DNA from: Planctomycetaceae bacterium
Lineage (GTDB): Bacteria > Planctomycetota > Planctomycetia > Pirellulales > Thermoguttaceae
Reading direction: 5' to 3'
Length of the DNA: 12,812 nt
Assembly (NCBI GenBank): GCA_009776995.1
Contig: WRMR01000083.1
Location: 1 to 12,812, forward strand
Shown here: piece by piece, positions 6,773 through 12,795 of the stretch
Layout of the letters: every line of letters begins with the position of its first letter
How positions within the stretch are numbered: position 1 is the first letter of the stretch
Position numbers and translations under genes: made by a program
The notes under the pieces: generated by a model
Database searches by the model: none
What the model was told of the DNA's origin: nothing
Seen by the model: only the letters and a program-made list of their open reading frames with translations

Positions 6773-6792
6773 GCGTCACAGGGCGATGCGGC
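6773..6792. repeat. 20-bp repeat flanking the toxin-antitoxin relic, right copy
   Basis: GCGTCACAGGGCGATGCGGC, 19 of 20 identical to 6318-6337 in direct orientation. Just beyond it (about 6798-6823) is a C-rich tract (CCCTCGGCCCCTCTCCTTC) of another low-complexity family. Together they fill the gap after the xseB stop. Confidence 0.65.
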
Positions 6793-6839
6793 GAACTCCC
6801 TCGGCCCCTCTCCTTCACCGCCTCAATTCTACGTAACAA

Positions 6840-7259
6840 TCACTCAAAATCAAAGGGCAGATCGTCGGATTCCCCCAAATCGTCTTCGCGGGTGGTTTTG
6901 CGGACACGTTTTTTGCGGACAGGTTGCGTTTTTTCATCATTCGGGCGGGGTTGTTCGATTTCCGTGCCGCGACGCTGTCCCGGCCGGGCGGCATCGGTCA
7001 AAAATTGCGATTCAGGAACGATCTCCGTGACAAAATCGCCATCGGGATGGACGCTTTTCAGGATTTCGATGCGCCGTTCGGCGTTTTGCAGCGTCGCGTG
7101 ACAATGACGCAGCAGTTGGATGCCTTTCTCATAATCCCGCAACGACGCTTCCAGGCTGGTTTGCCCCGCGTCCAATGCACGCACGATCCGTTCGAGTTCC
7201 GCAAGAGCGTCCTCAAAGGAAAGTTCACTGACTGCCGGATGGTTTTCCTGTCGTGTCAT
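6840..7259 (-). CDS. xseB: Exodeoxyribonuclease VII small subunit, with C-terminal extension
   Basis: XseB is the small subunit of exonuclease VII, which degrades single-stranded DNA together with XseA in the cytoplasm. Residues about 13-75 match the family: LSFEDALAELERIVRALDAG, then LEASLRDYEKGIQLLRHCH and LQNAERRIEIL, forming the two long helices. The family is normally about 70-85 residues; this protein has 139, with a charged, proline-rich and probably disordered tail (KKRVRKTTREDDLGESDD) ending DLPFDFE. The tail starts within normal coding sequence and is not repeat-like. The ATG at 7259 has only a weak ribosome site (GGGATC). xseA is not in the window. In many bacteria xseB directly precedes ispA and dxs; here about 1.1 kb of accessory DNA intervenes. 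Confidence 0.92.
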   Translation of the reverse strand: MTRQENHPAVSELSFEDALAELERIVRALDAGQTSLEASLRDYEKGIQLLRHCHATLQNAERRIEILKSVHPDGDFVTEIVPESQFLTDAARPGQRRGTEIEQPRPNDEKTQPVRKKRVRKTTREDDLGESDDLPFDFE

Positions 7260-7290
7260 GATCCCATTGTTACTCTTTGCGTCTGGTTGC

Positions 7291-7350
7291 AGCGGTCACG
7301 TTATGATCAGCCTGCCTTAAAAATCCGTGTTTCATCCGTGCCAATCCGTG
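7291..7350. repeat. Intergenic repeats: AGCGGTCACG and three ATCCGTG units
   Basis: The gap between the cyclophilin gene and xseB holds a ten-base part copy (7291-7300) of the repeat found at 1344 and 5810. It is followed by three ATCCGTG units at 7323-7329, 7334-7340 and 7344-7350, spaced 10-11 bases apart. No gene was found in this gap. Confidence 0.6.
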
Positions 7351-7393
7351 GCCGAAATCAATCGTGTTGCAGGGCAAAGCGTGCCATGCGCGT

Positions 7394-7433
7394 CGCGGCT
7401 AACAAATCACCGGCCACTCATCACGGGGCACTC
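7394..7433. repeat. Low-complexity repeat abutting the cyclophilin stop codon
   Basis: CGCGGCTAACA (7394-7404, shared with 6332-6342) runs into AATCACCGGCCACTCATCAC and GGGGCACTCT, quasi-periodic ATCAC/CACTC units. On the minus strand it starts at the base following the TAA stop of the cyclophilin gene. Confidence 0.5.
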
Positions 7434-7865
7434 TTACCGCTCCTCGATTTTCACGAAAAACATCTCGTCGCCCTCCGTGACGGCATCGACGACGTTCTGT
7501 CCCTGGATGACGCGGCAAAAAACCGTATGCTTCCCGTCGAGCCACGGTGTTTCCACATGCGTGATGAAAAACTGCGAGCCGTTCGTATTCGGCCCGGCAT
7601 TGGCCATCGAAAGCACGCCGGGACCGTCGTGTTTCAGGTCGGGGTGAAACTCGTCTTCAAATTCGTAACCCGGCCCGCCGCTGCCGGTTCCGTCGGGGCA
7701 ACCGCCCTGAATCATAAAATCCGGAATGACGCGGTGAAACGTCAGCCCGTCATAGAACCCGTGTTTGGCCAGGTCTTCAAAATTCGCAACCGTCTGCGGT
7801 GCCTTGTCAGCATACAATTCCAGTGTGATGGTTCCCTTGAGGGTTTCAATAATGGCAATTTTCAT
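7434..7865 (-). CDS. Cyclophilin-type peptidyl-prolyl cis-trans isomerase
   Basis: This 143-residue enzyme catalyses cis-trans isomerisation of prolyl bonds to assist protein folding. Cyclophilin hallmarks are FHRVIPDFMIQGG (43-55, with R45, F50 and Q53 at the active site), the glycine-rich GTGSGGPGYEFEDE (59-72), MANAGPNTNGSQFFIT (87-102), and WLDGKHTVF (108-116, with W108 and H113). The usual glycine after HTVF is a cysteine here (VFCRVI), a small deviation outside the catalytic centre. No signal peptide is present, so it is probably cytoplasmic. The ATG at 7865 has AAGGA nine bases upstream. The gene is between xseB and the large fusion gene, with repeat-filled gaps on both sides; a functional link to either is not evident. 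Confidence 0.94.
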   Translation of the reverse strand: MKIAIIETLKGTITLELYADKAPQTVANFEDLAKHGFYDGLTFHRVIPDFMIQGGCPDGTGSGGPGYEFEDEFHPDLKHDGPGVLSMANAGPNTNGSQFFITHVETPWLDGKHTVFCRVIQGQNVVDAVTEGDEMFFVKIEER

Positions 7866-7880
7866 CGGGGGTTCCTTGGG

Positions 7881-8064
7881 AATGCAGAGTGCGGAATGAA
7901 GAATGCAGAATCATCAGGAATGGTGAAAATGATTGTTGACGATTCAACAACAGGTCTCAACCATTTGACTCTCAATGATTCCTCATTCTGCACGCTCCAC
8001 TCGACATTCTTTAATCGACTTTCAACATTCAAGATTCTGCATTCTTCATTCTGCACTCTGCATT
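7881..8064. repeat. Inverted repeat with 32-bp arms, 31/32 identical
   Basis: The left arm (7881-7912) begins AATGCAGAGTGCGGAATGAA; the right arm (8033-8064) is its reverse complement except for one base. The arms consist of the low-complexity units GCAGAATG / GCAGAGTG. The 120-base spacer contains further diverged units of the same family, short paired pieces (AGGAAT with ATTCCT), and a small hairpin TGTTG/CAACA. The right arm contains the last codons and stop of the large fusion gene. The same unit family returns at 12631-12673. Confidence 0.9.
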
Positions 8065-11000
8065 TTCAAAAGTTCCTCTGCCGTTGCGTCAACGGTCCGC
8101 TTGATTTGCTCCTTCGTGTGCGCCGAGGTGATAAAGAACCGCAAACGCGCGGCTTTTTCCTCGACAGCGGGGTGGACAATCGGCTGGACGTTGATGCCGC
8201 GCTCAAACAGTGCCTTCGACAGCATGAGGCTGTGGACCGAATTGCCGATGATGACCGGGATCACCGCCGAGTCGCGGCTCATGCCCGTGTTGAGCTTGCG
8301 GTCCTGGGCCAGTTTCAGGAACAGTTCGCAATTCGCGCGAAGTTGTGCGACGCGCTGCGGTTCCTTTTCCAGCGTGCGAAGCGCGGCCAGTGCCGCTGCG
8401 GTATTGGCCGGGGAAATCCCGACGCTGAACACAAAGCCCGGCGCGGTGAATTTGAGGTACTCGACCAGTTCCTTCGAGCCGGAAATGTAACCGCCGCAAC
8501 TGGCGAAGGTCTTGCTCAACGTACTCATCCAAACATCGACATCGGCGCGATCGACGCCGAAATGCTCGCCGATGCCGCGGCCGGTTTTGCCCAACACGCC
8601 GATCGAGTGCGCCTCATCGACCATGAGCAGGCATTGGTGCTGTTTCTTGATTGCGATCAGGCGGTTCAGGTCGGGGTAATCGCCGTCCATGCTATAGACG
8701 CCTTCGACGGCAATCAGCACACGGCGGTACTGGTTACGGTATTTTTTGAGAATCCAATCGGCGGCGTCGAAATCGTTGTGCGGGAACGGCCGCCGGCGCG
8801 CCCCGCTGAGCAACGCTCCCTGCACGATGCTGTTGTGCGACAACGCGTCCATCAGAATCAGATCGTCTTCGTTGAGCAGGTGGCCGATGACCGACTCGTT
8901 GGTCGAATGTCCGCCGACCATGACAATCGTGTCCCGGGTTCCCAGAAACCTGGAGATTTCGCGTTCCAACTCACGGTGAATCGGCTTTTCGCCCGACACG
9001 AGCCGGCTGGCCGAAACGCTTGTGCCATAGCGAGCGCACGCTTCCTGTGCCGCCTTCGTCACTGCCGGATCGCCTGACAGGTTGACGTAGTTGTAGCTCG
9101 AAAAGTTGATGTACTCTTTGCCGCGAATCATCGTCCGGTCGTTGGTCACCGACTCGTGGGCGTCGAAAAAGCGGTTCAACCCAAGTGAACCGACCAGGTC
9201 GAGCCGTTCGCGCAGTGCCTTGTATTCCGGGAACTGCCCGATGCTGTACCATCCCGCCGGCACCTCGTCCGATTCGGACAAGAGCGGTTTCGTGGCCGCC
9301 GGTTTTGCCACACCACCGAGGTATTTTTGCACCGCTTCGACGACTTCCCGTGCCGTGTAGAGCGTCGGCAACACCGATTCGGGGAACTGGCCGCCGAACC
9401 GGTCTTCCAGTGATGCGAGTATCTCCATCCGCTCCAGCGAATCCAGCCCCAATTCGGTGATGTCCGTTTCGAGCGTGAGACCTTGCGCACGTTCGCGGCC
9501 GACTTTCCGCACTTCTTCCAACACGGCGTCCTGCGTTTCCTCAAACGACAGCGAAAACACACGCACCTGTTGCGCCGTCGCGTCCAATTCGGGAGCGGCG
9601 GCCAGTTTTTCCTTTTCTTTGGCCTTTGCCTCGTGCCGACGCTGTTGCAATCGCTCGGCCATCTGACGGTCGCCGGGCACACCCAACATGAGCGTTTCCG
9701 ACTTGTCGAGAAACGTTTTTTTTGCCAGCGGCGAACCGGGTGCCACCCATTGGGCAAAAATTTTGAGCGTTCCGGCAATGTAATCCTCACGACAACGATG
9801 CCGTTGCACCTTGCCGCTTGAGGTGAGCGGAATACTGCCCTGCTTGATGAGGACAATGGCGTCAGGAGCGATTTCATGTTCGACGGCAACGGCCTTGCGA
9901 ATCGCTGCAAACAGTTCGGCCACCGCCTTCGGTTCATGCACGAAAGTGCGGTCGATCTCCTGCACAATGACCAAACGTTCCGACTGCCCGTCGTCCACCA
10001 TGAACGCACCGCCGCTGTTGACCCGCAACGCGGGATGGACATGCTGCACCGTCGATTCGATGTCCTGCGGATAAACATTGGCACCGTGGATGATGATCAG
10101 GTCTTTGATGCGTCCGGTCACAAAAAATCCGCCATCCCGCACAAAGCCCAGGTCGCCTGTGCGCATAAACGGTCCTTCGCCGGTTTCCTTGATCGTCGCT
10201 CGAAAGGTGTATTCCGTCGCGTCGGGCATCCCCCAGTAACCCTGCGCGATGCTCGGACCGCGAACCCAGATTTCGCCGACCGTACCTTCAGGGCATTCCA
10301 TTTCCGTTTCCGGATCAACGATGGCCGTGCGCTGGTCGATCTGATTCTGACCGCTCGAAACAAGCCAGCGCGTTTTTTCCGTCGTGTCGGTTGCCTCCTT
10401 CGCGACCCCTTTGGCCAGTGCGTCGGCGTCAACCGGAATGATGACCGGCTTTTGACCAAGTTGCCCGCCGGTGACCATGAGTGTCCCTTCGGCCAGCCCG
10501 AAACAGGGATAAAACGACTCGTAACGGAAACCGCAACGCTCAAACCGGCTCGCAAACCGGTCGAGTGTTTCCGCCTGCACAGGTTCGGCACCGTTGAACG
10601 CGACTTTCCAACAACTCAAGTCGAGCCGGTCAATCTGCTCATCGGTGATTTGTCGCGTACAAAGATCATAAGCAAAATTCGGCCCGCCGCTGGTCGTGGC
10701 GCGATATTTTGAAATGGCCGCAAGCCAGCGAATCGGCTTTTGCAGAAAGGCCAGCGGTGCCATGAGGATGTTGGGCCGTCCCCAATAAGCAGGCTGCAAA
10801 ATCCCGCCGATCAACCCCATATCGTGATAACTCGGCAACCAAAACACGCCTTGCGACGATCTCGTATGCTCAAAGGCCAGGCTGATCAGACGCGAGTTGT
10901 GCAACATGTTGCCGTGTGTCAGCATCACACCCTTGGGCATTCCGGTTGACCCGGACGTGTATTGCAAAAACGCAAGCGTGTGTTCTGAAATATCGGGGTG

Positions 11001-11561
11001 TTGCCAGGTGCCTTCGATCGCTTCCGGCATGTCGGTTGACGCCTGCCATGTCAGGCCGTTCAATTCCGGGGCTTCGACGATGAGTGAGCGGACGCGCTCG
11101 AGGATGTCGTTGGTCGTCAACGCCGCGCTGGCGTCGGCACTCTGGACCACGGCACTGATGCGTTGCATCGAACGGTTGCGCCGGGGCGGATACACCGGCA
11201 CGGCCACCGAACCGGCATAGAGACAACCGAAAAACGCCGCGATAAACTCAATGCCCGGCGGGTAGAGCAGGAGAACCCGTTTGCCGGTGAGCTTGCGTTC
11301 CTGGAGCCAGCCCCCGATGGCCCGCGCCCGGCGATCCAGTTCAAAATAGGTCAGTGGAATTTCGTCCGACTCACCGTTGGCCAGGTACATAAATGCAAGA
11401 TCATCCCGTTGGGTATGACAACGGTAACGCAGCATTTCGACCAGATTGGCCGGAGAATAGATTGTGGAAGGGAAGTATTCGTCTCGCACTTGAGGATAGG
11501 GGTGAGAGGTGAGGGGTATGGGATGAGAGGTGAGGGGGAAGCGGATAAGAGTTTCAATCAA
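8046..11561 (-). CDS. Fatty acyl-AMP ligase / acyl carrier protein / alpha-oxoamine synthase fusion
   Basis: This single polypeptide of up to 1171 residues has three domains. Residues about 40-600 are a fatty acyl-AMP ligase: P-loop YTSGSTGMPKG (201-211), WLPSYHDMGLIGG (241-253), SGGPNFAYDLC (291-301), FYPCFGLAEGTLM (350-362), and the C-terminal lysine in SSGKVQR (K584). Residues about 675-750 are an acyl carrier domain with the phosphopantetheine serine in LGLDSLERME (S708). Residues about 790-1165 are a PLP-dependent alpha-oxoamine synthase: H909, VDEAHS (981-986) and the PLP lysine in STLSKTFASCGG (K1017). Inferred action: activate a fatty acid, load it on the carrier, and condense it with an amino acid, releasing CO2. 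That is the chemistry of serine palmitoyltransferase and relatives; the amino acid is unknown. The first frame codon is a TTG; GTG at 11489 or ATG at 11435 are alternative starts, and the ligase homology begins near the latter. Both protein ends are repeat-derived. Confidence 0.9.
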   Translation of the reverse strand: MIETLIRFPLTSHPIPLTSHPYPQVRDEYFPSTIYSPANLVEMLRYRCHTQRDDLAFMYLANGESDEIPLTYFELDRRARAIGGWLQERKLTGKRVLLLYPPGIEFIAAFFGCLYAGSVAVPVYPPRRNRSMQRISAVVQSADASAALTTNDILERVRSLIVEAPELNGLTWQASTDMPEAIEGTWQHPDISEHTLAFLQYTSGSTGMPKGVMLTHGNMLHNSRLISLAFEHTRSSQGVFWLPSYHDMGLIGGILQPAYWGRPNILMAPLAFLQKPIRWLAAISKYRATTSGGPNFAYDLCTRQITDEQIDRLDLSCWKVAFNGAEPVQAETLDRFASRFERCGFRYESFYPCFGLAEGTLMVTGGQLGQKPVIIPVDADALAKGVAKEATDTTEKTRWLVSSGQNQIDQRTAIVDPETEMECPEGTVGEIWVRGPSIAQGYWGMPDATEYTFRATIKETGEGPFMRTGDLGFVRDGGFFVTGRIKDLIIIHGANVYPQDIESTVQHVHPALRVNSGGAFMVDDGQSERLVIVQEIDRTFVHEPKAVAELFAAIRKAVAVEHEIAPDAIVLIKQGSIPLTSSGKVQRHRCREDYIAGTLKIFAQWVAPGSPLAKKTFLDKSETLMLGVPGDRQMAERLQQRRHEAKAKEKEKLAAAPELDATAQQVRVFSLSFEETQDAVLEEVRKVGRERAQGLTLETDITELGLDSLERMEILASLEDRFGGQFPESVLPTLYTAREVVEAVQKYLGGVAKPAATKPLLSESDEVPAGWYSIGQFPEYKALRERLDLVGSLGLNRFFDAHESVTNDRTMIRGKEYINFSSYNYVNLSGDPAVTKAAQEACARYGTSVSASRLVSGEKPIHRELEREISRFLGTRDTIVMVGGHSTNESVIGHLLNEDDLILMDALSHNSIVQGALLSGARRRPFPHNDFDAADWILKKYRNQYRRVLIAVEGVYSMDGDYPDLNRLIAIKKQHQCLLMVDEAHSIGVLGKTGRGIGEHFGVDRADVDVWMSTLSKTFASCGGYISGSKELVEYLKFTAPGFVFSVGISPANTAAALAALRTLEKEPQRVAQLRANCELFLKLAQDRKLNTGMSRDSAVIPVIIGNSVHSLMLSKALFERGINVQPIVHPAVEEKAARLRFFITSAHTKEQIKRTVDATAEELLKMQSAE
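11501..11537. repeat. 21-bp period repeat encoding a heptapeptide duplication
   Basis: GGTGAGAGGTGAGGGG (11501-11516) and GATGAGAGGTGAGGGG (11522-11537) match at 15 of 16 positions with a 21-base period. On the minus strand, in the fusion-gene frame, they read PLTSHPI-PLTSHPY. Because the period is a multiple of three the frame is preserved, but the native start may lie downstream. Confidence 0.75.
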
Positions 11562-11565
11562 AATA

Positions 11566-11594
11566 CTAACCCTAATCCCTAGCCCCTGACCCCT
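11566..11594. repeat. CCCTAA-like low-complexity repeat between divergent genes
   Basis: The tract CTAACCCTAATCCCTAGCCC continuing to TGACCCC consists of drifting 6-8 base units (CCCTAA, CCCTAG, CCCTGA). It fills most of the short gap between the divergent fusion gene and the promoter region of the zinc-ribbon gene. Confidence 0.65.
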
Positions 11595-11602
11595 TTCCCG
11601 GC

Positions 11603-11608
11603 TATAAT
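11603..11608 (+). promoter_or_regulatory. Putative -10 box TATAAT for the zinc-ribbon gene
   Basis: A perfect TATAAT stands about 147 bases upstream of the chosen start at 11755. No convincing -35 box is at the right distance; that region is occupied by the CCCTAA-like repeat. If used, transcription would begin near 11614-11616 and produce a leader of about 140 bases containing the hairpin at 11641-11679. Confidence 0.4.
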
Positions 11609-11640
11609 AGGTTATGACAATATTGAATTTATCGTCACAA

Positions 11641-11679
11641 GCCGACTTGATGTTTTACCTGTTTTTGGGGCAAGTCGGC
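11641..11679 (+). promoter_or_regulatory. Leader hairpin with perfect 9-bp stem
   Basis: GCCGACTTG (11641-11649) pairs perfectly with CAAGTCGGC (11671-11679) around a 21-base loop containing TTTTT and GGGG. It lies between the putative promoter and the start of the zinc-ribbon gene. No T-run follows, so it is not a simple terminator. It does not resemble a riboswitch class that I recognise. Confidence 0.45.
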
Positions 11680-11754
11680 ATAACCACAAATACGTCATCC
11701 AAGTATAACCCATTTATTTTCCCAGTTTTTCGCAGTTTACGCAAGGGGGCGATC

Positions 11755-12519
11755 ATGGCCGTTCGAGTGACATGTAAGAATTGTGGTAGCAAAATCGTAG
11801 CAAAGGACGAACTTTTGGGACAAACGCGGCGATGTCCCAAGTGCCAATCCGAAGTTCTGGTCGTGCCGGAAGGTGATAGCATGGCAGAAACCAGCATTCC
11901 TTCAGGTAACACAAGTATTGAATACGAAAAGACTTTCGACAAATCATCATCTGTCGCGACAGAAAACGCAACCACACAATCCCTGCCTCCTGCACAAGAG
12001 GAACCTGTTGTCGCGCAACCCGCAGACGAAACGCCCATTGTCTATGGCAATCTGGAACGTCTGCCGACACACGATCCGCCGACCAAACTTTCGCCAAATT
12101 GCCGGTATTTTCTATTTGCCCATGACCAGATGACCGCCTTTTGGGAAATCGGCAAAGGATGGCAGTTTTACACAGGACACGGTTATGTAAGTGCCAGGCA
12201 AAACAAGGACTTGCTGCCAACATCCGGCACCTTCAAATTTGTCGAGATGATTCTCGAACAAAAAGAAACCGGCAAGCAGTTGACCGGTATCAGAACGTTT
12301 TCCCTTGCAGGAAAATGGGCGATTCCGGCAATTGGCCGCGAACCGGAAGAAATTTTGGCGAAAATCGACGGCAAAGCGGTCTTGACGAAACAACAACGGT
12401 TGCAGTTACTTACGTATATTCGCAAAAACTACATGCCGGACTTCCTGGAAAACTCAAAAGCCGTGTACGATTATCTGATTTGCGATTTTACCTCGGAAAG
12501 CGATGTTTTTGTTGACTGA
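11755..12519 (+). CDS. Zinc-ribbon protein of unknown function
   Basis: The protein has 254 residues. An N-terminal zinc ribbon (about 5-36) shows two cysteine pairs, CKNC and CPKC, separated by a short basic segment, followed by VLVVPEG; this N-terminal module is common in planctomycete proteins. A low-complexity linker rich in S, T, P and E (about 42-95) leads to a C-terminal region (about 105-254) that I do not recognise. It contains several aromatic patches (YFLFAHDQMTAFWEIGKGW, QFYTGHGYV) and no obvious catalytic motif or membrane segment. The frame is open upstream to an ATG at 11614, but the ATG at 11755 has AAGGGGG eight bases upstream and places the zinc ribbon at the usual N-terminal position, so it is preferred. 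The gene is divergent from the fusion gene, with its own putative promoter. Confidence 0.78.
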   Translation: MAVRVTCKNCGSKIVAKDELLGQTRRCPKCQSEVLVVPEGDSMAETSIPSGNTSIEYEKTFDKSSSVATENATTQSLPPAQEEPVVAQPADETPIVYGNLERLPTHDPPTKLSPNCRYFLFAHDQMTAFWEIGKGWQFYTGHGYVSARQNKDLLPTSGTFKFVEMILEQKETGKQLTGIRTFSLAGKWAIPAIGREPEEILAKIDGKAVLTKQQRLQLLTYIRKNYMPDFLENSKAVYDYLICDFTSESDVFVD

Positions 12520-12570
12520 CAAGAGGTTGTTGTTTGACACAGGCAGGGGGGCCACACCGTGACGCGGGAG

Positions 12571-12590
12571 TGTCCTGAAAGGACACAATT
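12571..12590 (+). terminator. Possible terminator hairpin after the zinc-ribbon gene
   Basis: GTGTCCT (12571-12577) pairs with AGGACAC (12581-12587) around a GAA loop, 52 bases after the stop, followed by AATTTCT. The stem is short and the T-run is weak, so it may instead be another border repeat. Confidence 0.45.
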
Positions 12591-12610
12591 TCTATAACCG
12601 CCGTTTCTTT

Positions 12611-12673
12611 TTCACCACGAGGCACGAAGGAAATGCAGAATGTAGAGTGCAGAGAGCAGAGTGCAAAGTGAGG
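12611..12673. repeat. Low-complexity border repeats (CACGA-type then GCAGAGTG-type)
   Basis: TTCACCACGAGGCACGAAGG (12611-12630) is followed by AAATGCAGAATGTAGAGTGC and several more GCAGAG/GTGCAAAGTG units. The second part is the same family as the long inverted-repeat arms at 7881 and 8033. From 12520 to the window end no gene was found; this stretch is made mostly of such repeats. Confidence 0.7.
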
Positions 12674-12731
12674 TGGAAATGAGGTTTTTTCAAATCACAT
12701 CTGCGACAATCTTGCCATCTGTTGACAAAAC

Positions 12732-12795
12732 CTCCGTGCCTCTGTGTCTCTGTGTGAAAAAATCCGGTTTCACACGGAGACATCAAGGCACAGAG
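12732..12795. repeat. Inverted repeat of CCTCTGTG units, 23/28 matching arms
   Basis: The left arm (12732-12759) begins CTCCGTGCCTCTGTGTCTCT and the right arm (12768-12795) begins TTTCACACGGAGACATCAAG. Reverse-complemented, the arms match at 23 of 28 positions around an 8-base loop. Read on the minus strand, the left arm gives the peptide HTETQRHGG, a familiar product of this repeat class in mis-called genes. Confidence 0.75.

Noticed and set aside
7862..8056. A 64-codon minus-strand frame between the fusion and cyclophilin genes
   Set aside because: It is made wholly of the inverted-repeat arms and spacer (NEECRILNVESRLKNVE), so it is repeat-derived.
7881..8064. Possible CRISPR array or insertion sequence ends
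   Set aside because: There are only two arms, in inverted orientation, with unequal decayed units between and no spacers of regular length. No transposase frame lies inside.
6924..9077. A 717-codon open frame on the plus strand
   Set aside because: It runs antisense across xseB, the cyclophilin gene, the repeat gap and the oxoamine synthase domain, all of which have clear family motifs. Its own translation has no recognisable domain and includes peptide from the intergenic repeat, so it is a shadow frame.
12534..12539. TTGACA as a -35 promoter box
   Set aside because: No TATAAT-like sequence follows at 16-18 bases, and no gene begins downstream in the window.
12592..12786. A 64-codon minus-strand frame near the right end
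   Set aside because: Its peptide (HTETQRHGGF and so on) is the known translation of low-complexity border repeats; it is not a gene.
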